Position numbers and translations under genes: made by a program. Shown piece by piece: positions 1-11,900 of a DNA stretch of 64,000 bases. Where the stretch lies: positions 310,001-374,000 of the forward strand of contig CAJNOP010000004.1 in NCBI GenBank assembly GCA_905250075.1. The letters run 5' to 3'. Under the pieces are notes generated by a model. It saw only the letters and a program-made list of their open reading frames with translations, made no database searches and was not told where the DNA came from. Source of the DNA: Rotaria sp. Silwood1. Lineage: Eukaryota; Rotifera; Eurotatoria; Philodinida; Philodinidae. Numbering within the stretch: the first letter of the stretch is position 1; each line of letters opens with the position of its first letter.

Positions 1-3000
1 AATGGTCAACTTGATCCACCATTAGCATATGAAAAAGGACAAGGTTAGTTTAAATATTTTGTATATTGATTAATAATAGATTTGATTGAGTTAAGCAAAA
101 AAGAATTTCAATATGATGAAACTTTTCTAGTAATATTATTGATGTCACATATACAAATGATGTTATGTCATAGTTACTCTGATTGAAAAGTCTTTTATTG
201 AATGATACATAAACAAATACTATGATAAGAAATTTGAATATTTTCACTGAATGAGACTAATTAATTTTTTAATATGATGAAGGACACTTAAGAGGTTTTT
301 TTCACAAGAATGAATTATATAAGATTCAAAAAATATACTAGATTTATGTTATGACTTGTAAGTTTATAAAGTTCTTATGAAAAAAAAATTCTGAAGTCTT
401 CTCCATCACATAAAAAAAATTCATCCCATAAGACGAAGATAATTAAATTTTTTAGCGTAAACTTACTTATAGATTACCATATAGAACAAAGATTAACTAA
501 TGAAATTTTTCTTAATATTTAATATTTCTATTTTAGGAAAAGTATTACCTAAACTACATCATCGTACAGAACGTCCACAACCTGCAATATCTCTAAGTAC
601 AAGTGATGATGATGCTAATGTACAAACAAATGCTGATATAACAGATGAAGAAACATCATCACCAACTGGCGATTATGTTTTTCGTATTATGTTTCTTACT
701 GATCGTTAGTGATCTATATTGTGTAGTGTCTTGCTAAATGTATATTTCTGCTTGATATATATATATATATATATATAATAGTGGTTAAAAGAAGGTATTT
801 TAACCTTGAAATTGACCTGCTTATGTTATGAATTTGTTTTTTCTTTTGTTATTATAAAATTTTCATTGTGATGTTCAATTATTTAGAGGAATCAATAAGT
901 AATAATGGACATTATCGATCTCAATGGTCACCAGAAACAGCTGATTCATCATCACTTTCTTCACAATCATCATCATCACCATCAGCACAAGCATCAAGTC
1001 TTAGTGCACCATTACCAGCTTCACCAATAGATGCATCATTTGCAACGTCGGCTGTTTATATTTCACCAGCAACTGGTTTACATAAAAGTATTTCAGTTAG
1101 GTAAAGGAAAACAAACGATTTAAATTTTATCAGTGTTTCATCCAGAGGGGCGCCCGCCTCCGAGACTCACGATCATCGCGCGACGAACTATATGGCTTGC
1201 CTTTTCGAAAAAATTTTTCGCCTTCCCGGAATTTCAAATCGCCCTTCTGGAGAAAAAAACCTGGATAAAACACTGAATTTTATATGTGTATCAAAATTAG
1301 AAATACAAAAAAACTTTCTACTAACTAATTGATAATAATGATTCATGACAATACGTTTCTATTCTCGTAAAAATTTGCATTTTTTTCAAATTATTCTAAC
1401 TGTATACGATGTTAATCATGAAAAATTCGAATATGTATATTTTTATGTTTTCTTAATTATACTTTCGTTTATGCTCTAGTTTATTGTAACATTCGTAAGT
1501 GCTTATAGGGAACATAATGATAAATCGATAGAAAAGAAATAGACAAATAATGCAATGAACAAACACAGCGAATAGAATCGAGTATGGCAAAAGAAGGAGA
1601 AAATTCAGAAAAAATGTAGGAAAAGATTTAAGCCAAAAAAACGTCTTCTCAAGGTCTTTTTAGACAGGGTTTTACCATGTCAGCTTGTAAATTAATCTTT
1701 GAATATTCTCCAGGCATCTGTCACAATGGCATTTAATTATAGTTTACTAGTCCAGATAAATCCAAGCTACTTAAAGGAATGTACTATCAGTATCTTTTAA
1801 TTTAACATGTAAATATCAATTCTAAATAATTTTAATTCGAGAATAAAAAAAAGTTGTGTTACAATCTTACCAACTACCTTCAATTTCTAAATACTTAAAT
1901 AACATACGAACAAAAGTATTCAAATGAAAATAAATCGTTTAAATGTACTCTTTACAAACATAATACCAACATCTCTATAAAACTAAATAGTAACAGAAAA
2001 TTTTCTTATTTCTTTGATGCTATTCGAAATTACTCTATATATCTTAAAATATTTTCAAATAAATTTTTTTAGATCATCAATGGCATCATTATGTGATACA
2101 ATGCGTCGTCAAATATTATCACGTGCATTTTATGGTTGGCTTGCATATTGTCGTCATTTAAAAACTGTTCGTACACATTTAACATCTCTTGTTAATCCAG
2201 TATTAAAAGTAGAAAATAATGAACAATTAGATTCAAATCTTTCTTTAACAGCGGAGGGTTGGAATGAATTATTTCTTAGTAAACAAAAAGAAAATTTATC
2301 AATTGATAAAAAAGAAATTTATCGTAGAATTTATTCAGGTGGTTGTGAACCTTCAATACGAAAACAAGTAAAATTAGAAATTTATTTTTTTTGTTTTTGT
2401 TAATTTTATTTTTTTTTTCTTAAGGTTTGGCCATTTCTTTTTTCTCATTATTCATTTGAATCAACAATTGATGAACGAAATAATGTTGATCATGCTACAA
2501 TTGAAAGATATAATATATTAATAAAAGAATGGCATAGTGCTGAAGATATTGTTATAGAAATTGATCTTCAACATTCAAATAATCGTAAAAATACATTAGC
2601 AAAATTATTAAATTTAACTTCTGAAGCAAATCATCATTCAACTGAAACAACGTTAGCATCAATTAAAAATGTTCTTGCCAGTATACCAGAAAAAATTTCA
2701 TTTGCACATCATAATATTCTTGAAAGAAAAGATTCAAATATATCAAATGATGTTTTTTTTGAAGTAAAATTTTTATTAAAAAAAAAAAAGAAAGAAATTA
2801 TTTATTTATTTGTCTTTAGGAATGTGCTATACATACTGTAGCTATACCGATAATAGAAGAATCAGATTCTGTGAGAACATCATCCGGTGAAAATCGTTTA
2901 TTATCAAGTTCATCTAATCCATCTGTACTTATTGCTCGTACACATATGGAATCTGTTATTGATCGTTCATCACCTTATAATATTATTGAAACAAGTACAG

Positions 3001-6000
3001 ATATGGATGTTGATGATAATGATGTTGATAATCATGATGATAATGTTCATATGAAACCTATTGATAATGATGAAGCATCAATAAATGAACAAGATAATGA
3101 AATTGAACAAAAAAATCATGATAATACTTTATCACCATCATCTAGTTTAACATCAGGAACTGATGTTTATATGGATGCTGTAGAAATTTTAGGTGATGAA
3201 CATCCTGCTGATAAATCAGGTAACAGATTTTGTTTGATTTATTTAGAATATATATATATTTTTTTTTGTTTGATTTTATTTAGATGGTACAATAACACCA
3301 ATTTGTTATGGATCATTTCCCAAAGAAATTATTGATGCTTTTTCAGTGAATTTACATCGAATTGATAAAGATGTTGCAAGATGTGATCGAACTTATGCAT
3401 ATTTTACTCATACTAATAATTTAAAAAAATTAAGAAATATTATGTGCACGTAAGTTTCAATATTTTATTTTTTAAAGAATGTCTTTATCAAATTTTCGAA
3501 TAGAAATGAAATATTCAAAATTTCAAATAATTTAAGTTTCACCCTAAAACCTGTTAGTGTAATCTATGTAAGATTAAAATGGAAAACACAATATAGTTGC
3601 TATTACTAATCACACGGAGATTATTTTATTCTATCCTTTTTAAAACATATTTCTTCACCATTATTTCACTTAATCAACAAGACGTTATTCATATACGGTC
3701 TATGACCGTATATCAACAACGTCTGTGACGTTTCTATGGTAGTGTATGTCATGTCTGTGATGAACTATTACTATGAATGTCTGTCACGTCTGTGGAAGTC
3801 TACATGTCTACTCCTATATTTTATCATCCGTTTTAGATCGTATTTCACAAAAGTTGGAGGTGTCGTATTAATATTAGCATTTATGAATAATAATGCTCAT
3901 GCCTTAGGCATCAATATTAAGAATAATCTTAATACTTGGGTATTATTTACATTAGAATTAATTCATGCCAAGGTGTAAGCATTAAATTAATATTATTTAA
4001 AATGCTAATACATCAATTCCCCAACGATAAGATCTCGGATATTTTAAGATCAAAAGTTTCTAAAACCGAACAATTTTATTCTATTTTCTGAGTGATATTC
4101 TTGGCTAAAAAGAAACATGGTTCTATTATCGAAAACTTTTGAACATAAATTGCAAAAGGTATAATCGCAGGCAGCATATGTATTAGAATTTTAAAAAATG
4201 TTGATAATTTGGTGTTAATTAATTCTAATGCAAATAATAACAAACCATTAACCCATTCGCCACGATTCAGTTTTCTTGAAAAAGGTCCCTGAAATATCGA
4301 TTTCTGTCAAGAGTTAACTTCTAATAAATGCACTTAGTGACCTTTTTCATTATCTTCCACCGATTATTCATTGTTCTCTTGTTTGGGTCATCACATAACG
4401 AGTCACTTTTTTGTGATTATATGAAAAATCTCTCAAGTTATTTTTGTGTCCTTTTACATCTTATAGGTAGTGCATGTAAGATAAGGGAACGAAATTTCTA
4501 GCTTTTGCCTCCCTGTTCTTGTCTCTGTCCTTTTATGTATAAAAGCGACCGACATTTCGAAATAGTTCACATGCCGTTCGAAGAAACTGATAATAGCTAT
4601 TTGATATACAAGGAAAACTACGCGCACAGCAAAGTGACCATTCTACAGTTTCGCAAAAGTCTTGCCCGATCTTTACTATTTGGTATGCCGTTCGAGAAGG
4701 TGAAGCAGAGTGTGAGACAGAAACCAACTGGTCAAGTAAAACGTAAACTTGCTGTTCAGAAGCTAGAAGAAAAAGAAGGATCTAGTCGCGACGTTCGAAG
4801 GGCTTGTGTTGGCTGCTATGAAAAAATCCGGTAACAAAAATCAAGAGAAGCAAGTAATGCAACAGAAAACAAAATAAAAACTTTCTGTTCTGATTGTGAT
4901 ACTTTTTTTTGTCTTTATTGCTTCAATGAGAATTAAAATTCAATGATTACTCTTACTTGTTCCATTTAAAGTTAAATATAAGAAAATATTTAGATACTTA
5001 TAAAAAAAAAGATTTGATCAAATTGATAATATTTTATGATTTGATCGAGATCGGCCTTGGTTCTGAACTGATTTGAATGAGCCTAAGTAACTGAGATTAT
5101 TGCATACCTATTTGAGATCGAAAAACGTATTTTCATAGAAGTTTTAACAAGGAGGAAAAGCGGCTCCTGATAGATCCTCAGATCCATAGAATCCGCCAGG
5201 ATCCATTAGAATCCACCAAGGACGCTATGTTTCAAAGGATTTTGTCACGATTTATATACAAAGACTATTAGTCAGAATAATTTGACAATCATCAAAGATA
5301 TTTGCCAGACTCAATACTCAGGATTTGCGAATTTAAGCTTCAACTTGAAAACCTGTAGTTAATCTTATGCATACTTGTCTACAGGTTCAAAATTTCTTTT
5401 CCTCATACCTGCATACCTAGAAAAACTTAAATATTCAAGTATACAGAAAAAGAAGAATTAAAGCAATGATTCACTCCTTTTATTCTTTGATTTAATATCC
5501 GTAGGAATATTTTTTTAATTAAAACTATCTAGTTTTTTGAAATATAGAAGCTGCCAGATGGAAACAAATGATTATATATTTCTTCGTGAGAGCAAGTTTA
5601 TTCAATTTGTAAAATTACTCTTAAAAATCATAAGAGAAGTAACTACAAAATATTAGTCAAGCTTTTTTTTGTTGTTGCATTCGACATGAAAAAATAAGGA
5701 TCCAATCATAGTACTAACGAACAAGAATATATGTATCTCTTCTAATATAGTTGAGTATGATTAAATTTAGTATATAAATCAACAAAACTAGCTTTGGTAT
5801 CTCATAAATTTATCAAATCTAAGTCATTATCAGAAATGATTTTTGAATAGAAAGAATAATTTTATCTATCGTCAGTGCCGGAGGTAGGCGAAATACTCTT
5901 ATAAGAGTGTGAGTTTATTGATATTCTATATCTTAGATAAGCATGTGTTTGAACAAACCTATGCTTGACACAAGTGCAGAAAATGTTTTTCAAGGAGAAC

Positions 6001-8983
6001 TGCGTCACAGACTTAGGATTTTGGAGAAGTTCTCAATTCTGTCATGGGAGATGCGGCATATCCCGCGGAAGAAGTGAGCACTTCTCCAAATTTCTGAATG
6101 CGTAACACTGCTGTCGAAGGATGAAATATGTAACTGATTTCTTTTTTTGATTATGTACGTATTAGTATCCAATTGCAAAGGTATTATATCATGCTACAGA
6201 GAGAGAGATACTCCACTTTTTTAAAATTTTTTTCACGAAACATACAGTATGTAAGTGGCAATTGATTCGTCTGGGAGTACTTTATTATTGTTCTTTCGTT
6301 TCATCTGCACAATGGGTTTCCAGTGAATACAATATAATCGCTGGCGTAAAATTACATAACAGCTAGAATATGAATTTAGATGAATACAAGGCCTTTACTC
6401 AAATGATCATTCATACGAATACCCGACACTGATAACCTCCTCAAGAGTTCAAATTAGCACATTTTGATTAATAGTTACCATAATGTGTTGATCTTGACAC
6501 TAACGCCTCATTCCTAAAGCTGTAAGTGAAATTTTCTATAACGAAGTGCTAAGAATCTTTTACGTACTCGTACTCGTAGTCGAGGATTCTATAGTAGTAC
6601 TTCAGAAAGTTCGTATTTGCCCAGCTCTATTGAGGAAAAACATTAGACGGCACTAGAATAACACCGTCTGTTTGATGATTTTCTACTAGGTCTAGAGGGT
6701 GGTTTATGTTAACGGTCTGATCATTGATATATGAAGTTGCAGTTCTTGATCATCAACGATTTCTAATCTTTGTTACAACATTTATATATCAGCGACCGAA
6801 ACGAATGACAAAAGTTGCATTTGAATTCCATTCTATTTGCCTGTGACTCAATCCGATTTAATTCAATTTAATTCGATGGAGACAGTTTCAAAAAAGATAT
6901 TGCGTAGATTTAGGCAACATCCATTTCCTCACAATATCGTACTCATATGAGGAAAATACCTCGAGATACTCTCATGAAACATGTCATTTTACTATTTAAG
7001 CTGACGGTTACTTGTATGGATATAACTGACTGTCGGCCTAACTTTAGTGCAATATGTTTTTCTCTAAATCGCAAAAGAAACTGCACTGTTACAGAACAAC
7101 AATACCCTTTACACTTATTGCTCTAATAGAAAGTAAATCAAAATGTGCATATACTCTAATGTTGTTCAGCTGTAAATGTATTTCCTGCTTTGTCTTGATT
7201 TTCTATTATATTTTCGGCCTTTTTATTATGATCTTAAATACAAAACAAACTATATCTATATAAGTTCCTTTGTAACTTAACATGTTGAGAGAACTAAAAC
7301 AGTTCTATTGTTATTTTAAAACCATAACCGCCCATGTTATAACAGTTAACAGCCCAATTACAATTGATTCTTGCTTCTTCACTAAGCTGGAAATAAAAAA
7401 TACAGTGAATTGTCGGGTTCAATAACTCTTATTTGTTTACTCATACACATTTCATTGTGATGTTATGCTTAATTAAGCTGTAATTAATTTGGACAATTAA
7501 AACACAAATTATCTCAAAAAAAATAATATAGTTTATTCTTTTTTTAAATTTAAAGTCAATCAAATTGCTTCTTTTAACACTATGACTGTTCTGAGTGTTT
7601 ATTGTCTTATCGATCACTAAAAAGATATTATTGGCAGTCAAATATAACAGAAATAATTCTAGTTGATTCTAATTCTCTCCCTGATTTCTACATATTCCAA
7701 TGTTTTTTTTCCATTGTTGTCACCAAAAACAATCAAATTTTTCATCTATTTAATGCGATTTTCATTTTATACAATTTATTTTTCCGTTAAACAATACTTA
7801 AGCTTGTTGATATTATCTTGCAAGAAACTAATAATTACGAGACTTAACCTAGTAACAACGAATATAATATTTAGAAGCGATCGTAGAAACGCTTCCAAAG
7901 TAACATTGATTACTTAGATAAGATTTGAAATTTGATTAAGCGAAATAAGCGAGAGATAATGATATAATATTTAAGTACTCATTTTTACAAGCAGCCACCA
8001 GAATCTAGTAGAACTCATCAGGATCCAAAAAGAGCCGCTAGAATGCAAAAGAGTCGCCAGAATCCACAGAACCCACCGGGAGCCGCTTTTTTCCCCTTGA
8101 GTTTTAACCCTCAATATAAACAACTCTTTTTGAACGTTTTCTTGATAATGAAAAAGTATTATGAAAGTTATAAGAAATTCTAATGATTAACTAAATGTAT
8201 TGCATAATACATTCTCCAAAAAAAAACACATTTCTTTTTGTTACAGATATGTATGGGACAACTTGACCACTGGTTATATACAAGGGATGTGTGATCTTGT
8301 GGCACCATTACTTGTTGTTTTTGATGAAGGTTATTAGAAACATGTTTTTTTTTTAAATGTAATGTCGATAATTTTCTTGTTTATTTAATATTTAGAAGTG
8401 ATAACATATAGTTGTTTTTGTTATTTAATGAAACGTCTTTTACCAAACTTTCCTCATGGAGCTGGTATGGATGAACATTTTGGTCATATGCGTTCATTAT
8501 TACAAATTCTTGATTTTGAACTTTATGAACATATCCATCGTACAGGAGATTTTACGCATTTTTATTTTTGTTATCGATGGTTTTTATTAGACTTTAAACG
8601 AGGTAGATAATTTCCTTTTTTGAATTGATAAATTAACTTTTTTTGTCTATAGAATTTGTTTATGACGATATATTTTTGGTATGGGAAATAATAGCTGCTG
8701 CTCGACGAACAGTTTCAAAACGATTTGTTTTATTCATTGCATTAGCTATGTTAAAAACTTATCGAGAAATTATATTAGATAATCGAATGGATTTTACAGA
8801 TATTATCAGATTTTTTAATGGTATGTTTATAAGTTTCTTTTATTTTTTGTTTTTAAACAATATATATTTGCTTGACTCTTTGTTTTTTTTATAGAAATGG
8901 CTGAACGTCATGATACTCGTGAAATCTTACGTACAGCAAGAGAATTAGTGCTTGAATTACAAAATTTGGTTGATAATAAATAA
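1..8983 (+). CDS. SGSM: Small G protein signaling modulator (SGSM1/2-like), Rab GTPase-activating protein, 5' end outside window
   Basis: TBC-domain GTPase-activating protein that accelerates GTP hydrolysis on Rab proteins in membrane traffic. Exons read as 1-43, 537-704, 887-1100, 2073-2367, 2425-2763, 2820-3219, 3284-3449, 8247-8329, 8396-8602, 8653-8820 and 8895-8983. All junctions are GT..AG and keep phase. The stretch [20 protein letters not shown] (near 2120-2180) is the signature of vertebrate SGSM1/2 just before the TBC domain. In the TBC domain, [10 protein letters not shown] carries the arginine-finger motif IxxDxxR, and GYIQGM carries the glutamine finger. The C-terminus ([15 protein letters not shown], then a short tail ending LVDNK at 8983) also matches SGSM. 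The two catalytic fingers lie on opposite sides of the 4.8-kb intron 3450-8246. The RUN domain expected further upstream is not in the window. Family assignment is firm; choice between SGSM1 and SGSM2 is not possible. Confidence 0.92.
1131..1275. mobile_element. 145-bp hAT-type MITE in SGSM intron
   Basis: The element begins CAGTGTTTCATCCAG and ends CTGGATAAAACACTG, a 15-bp terminal inverted repeat with one mismatch. It is flanked by a perfect 8-bp direct repeat AATTTTAT at 1123-1130 and 1276-1283. An 8-bp target duplication and a CAGTG terminus are the hallmarks of hAT transposons. It is more GC-rich than the surrounding intron and has no coding capacity. The same termini bound the larger element at 33238-34808. 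Confidence 0.9.
3865..4011. repeat. Imperfect inverted repeat, MITE-like
   Basis: The left end (GTATTAATATTAGCATTTAT) and the reverse complement of the right end (GTATTAGCATTTTAAATAAT) are similar, and the likeness continues inward to ATGCC/TTGGCATG-type segments. The whole is an AT-rich foldback of about 147 bp in the long SGSM intron. No target duplication was identified. Confidence 0.5.
4505..4937 (+). pseudogene. piggyBac-type transposase C-terminal relic
   Basis: An open frame to 4834 reads through [13 protein letters not shown] and then [12 protein letters not shown]. After a frame change it continues as [19 protein letters not shown] up to about 4937. Arg-Lys-Ser-x-Ala-Arg-Ser followed by a Cys-rich RRxCVGCYEK...FCxxC...FCxxCF tail is the layout I know from the C-terminus of piggyBac (DDE_Tnp_1_7) transposases. 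The catalytic DDD core is absent and the frame is broken, so this is a fragment. It lies inside the SGSM intron, outside the Mutator-like element. No TTAA-flanked ends were located. Confidence 0.7.
5149..8099. mobile_element. 2.95-kb Mutator-like element with 9-bp target duplication
   Basis: The left end is AAGGAGGAAAAGCGGCTCC. The right end, reverse-complemented, reads (C)AAGGGGAAAAAAGCGGCTCC. Both flanks carry the identical 9-mer AGTTTTAAC (5140-5148 and 8100-8108). Just inside each end are short repeats built from AGAATCC, GCCAGGATCC and similar units (5165-5222 left, 7996-8085 right). A 9-bp duplication is typical of Mutator-like elements. No transposase-like frame is visible inside; the longest open frames (for example 7054-7263) look like chance. 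It accounts for most of the 4.8-kb SGSM intron. Superfamily is inferred from duplication length only. Confidence 0.75.
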
Positions 8984-11900
8984 GAGAAAATAAAATAAGA
9001 ATGTGAAAAAATATCATAATGTTTTCGTTTTTCTAGCCGTTATTGTATGTTGTTAGTTATTTTTCCTTATTATATTAAGAGAAACAAATTCATATAAATG
9101 TATTTGTTAGTCGTTATTTTTCGACGTTGTTTTATTTAGTCTATTGTTTCACAAATATATATACGCATATATATTATGTGCAATTATTACCGTTGATTGT
9201 TGTGATTTAAGGATATATTTATTTTATGTTGTTTTATTTATCGTTGTTGTTTAAAAACAAATAAATATAGAGCACTTATTGAAAATTTATATTAATATCT
9301 CGATTAAACAGTTCATAGTCGATGTAATTGATAGTTTCAGTTTGTAAAATCAATTAATATTTTATTTATAAATACAGATATTAGTTGACTTTTAGTTTAT
9401 AAAATTAAAATAAATCTAATATTTTTGTAGCAAAGATAAATTAAAGAATAAAGAAAGGTTTTCATATTCTATGTGCCATATTTATTTACATCATCCACAG
9501 TAGATTGCCTTTTGAATAGCAATTATTTTCATACCAAAGACCATTCAAGTATCGAATTTCCACTGATTAATTTTCGATATAGCGCGTATTATACCAATGG
9601 TTCTTTTGTCTGGTTAGACTCACATGAAAAATGATGGATAAATATCTAATGAAAAGATATTGGGACGGACAAAATTTTAGCGCAGCAATTTTGCTGAGTT
9701 TTCTTCGTGATGGTAATAACTTGGCAGAATCAGAGAAAAAAAGTTTGATTAGCTCACAGGATTATCTATCAAGATTAATAGACCTAACAACTGCGATATG
9801 ATTGTTTGAATGAGGATGTCTAGAAAATTAAGACCTCCAAAATCATTTTTCCAATATTTATTTGAAGTCTTTTGGAAATGATTTTATTTGTTAGAGCAAA
9901 TAATTCTCAGAAAAATGAGATGCCTCGACTGTCTTCATAGACTTTGTTCATCGCACTACTGCTTTGAGGTCTTCTTTAAATTGAATGCAGTTCACTGAAG
10001 AGAAATCATGAAGGAATCCGAGACATCTATTGCTCAGAATTATTTGGTCTATCAAATAAAATTATTTCTAAAAATCTTCAAATGGATCTGGATTTTCTAA
10101 ATTTCTGGCTCTTCCTAGCTATTATCATTGAGAATAAAACTCAAAAATACTGCTGCACTAAACTGTTTTTCGGCTATGATAAATGTAAAAACTTTCTCCT
10201 GTATATTTTTTTACTATGATACTATAATTTTTTGTGAATTGATTGAAAAAAAAGGTTTTCGTGCTATCGGTCTACTGTTTAGTGTATTCATTCAAAAACA
10301 ATAATTTGTGTCAATGATTGACAGACACAGATAGTAATAAATTTAGATAGGGAATCTTTTTTCTGAAAAGTTGAACGGTTCATAGTAGATGCAATTTAGA
10401 TTATGAACTGCTTTTATAGTGAAGTAAAGAAAGAAAATGTGATCTAGTCATGAATAGCCTTTAGAAATATCACGAATGGCTGATAAATCATATAGGCAAG
10501 TCTAACAAGCAATCGAGGATAGAACATACGAAAGATTTTCTGATTATTCATTTACTAATGAACATTATATAACACTTTATTTATTAATATTTCATATATT
10601 TAATACTGACATCTTGTCAGATGGCAAAAGTACTTAGTAGAATAAGCTTCTTCTAGTTAACATATCCTATTGTTATATTAGATCTTTTCCCGTCACTCAA
10701 AAGCTTCTTACTACATTCTTTAATTTATTATTATAAAAGATCAATTAACAACTTTATTTAGAAATGGTATTAAGAATAATAAAATACTGAATATTTGGAT
10801 TATTAAAAAAACTTTATATGATTAAGCTTGAACAAGGTCAAAGATTCATGACTTTCTTCGATGGAGAACACAGATTGTAAATTTCCGATACTATAGATAT
10901 TATTTCTGTGCAATTAGACATTACATTAGTAGTTATTCTTCCTCTTTTACTCTACTACACTCATCTCAAATTACAAAAGCAATCTTTGGAAATATATAAA
11001 AATCTACATGAATGATTAATTTATAATACTTGATGTAATAAAATGAAGGCTTCAGAGAGGAATCCTTCGAAAGATATTATTACATCTCACTCTAGGAAAG
11101 CCATAAGTTATCATCCCCAGATAGCTTATTTCTGGGTGAACGTGTGAGTAGAAGGATGCTTTCGAGAAATTGTAGCTTTTATAAAGTTTGACCAAAAGTA
11201 ATCTGGGTCGAGTGTGAGTGTGATTAGGTGTATGGTGGTCCGCCTATAGGTGAAGTTCAAAGCAAAACGGAATAGTTCCCAAAACCACACCTGCAAACAG
11301 CCAATACGCACACATTCATAACTGCTGATACTTCCATTTTTGGAATGAATAGTATATTTTTGTCACTGAAAAGAACATTTATTATAATTACGTACTTAAA
11401 AAAGGATGTGTAACGAAACAATACTCATCATTTCGTAAATTTGCTGAATACATAGTGGCTCAAACTTTTATCCTTATTTGAAACACAATCCCAACAACAC
11501 TCTATACAAAATGACGAAAACTACGATCACAATCCATAAAGCTTTCTCCTCATAACTCATACGCTTCATAGTACGTCTTGAAGGTATCATCGACTCATTC
11601 TGTACAGGCGAAAACACTATTGAACCTATCAGGTCTTGTAACTGTCGCTTCCTCTACTTGACAAGATTCCATCAAGATTATTGTTGTTGATGATAGACTT
11701 CTAAGCATACATTTAAGGCATATCGCCAATTACCCCTGAAATTAACAACTGTAGTAGCAATATTAGATGTTATTGTTATTTGACAAGAATGCGAGATTAG
11801 AGGAAGAGATCGTGTTTGACAGTAATGTGGTGCTATTAGCGTTGAATCTATCGACTTCACATGGTCTCAAACAGAAGTTGCCGCCACTACCGCTTCCTTG

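Noticed and set aside
9300..10420. Two similar GTTCATAGTMGATGYAATT segments as ends of an element
   Set aside because: They are short, in the same orientation, and lack other shared sequence or target duplications.
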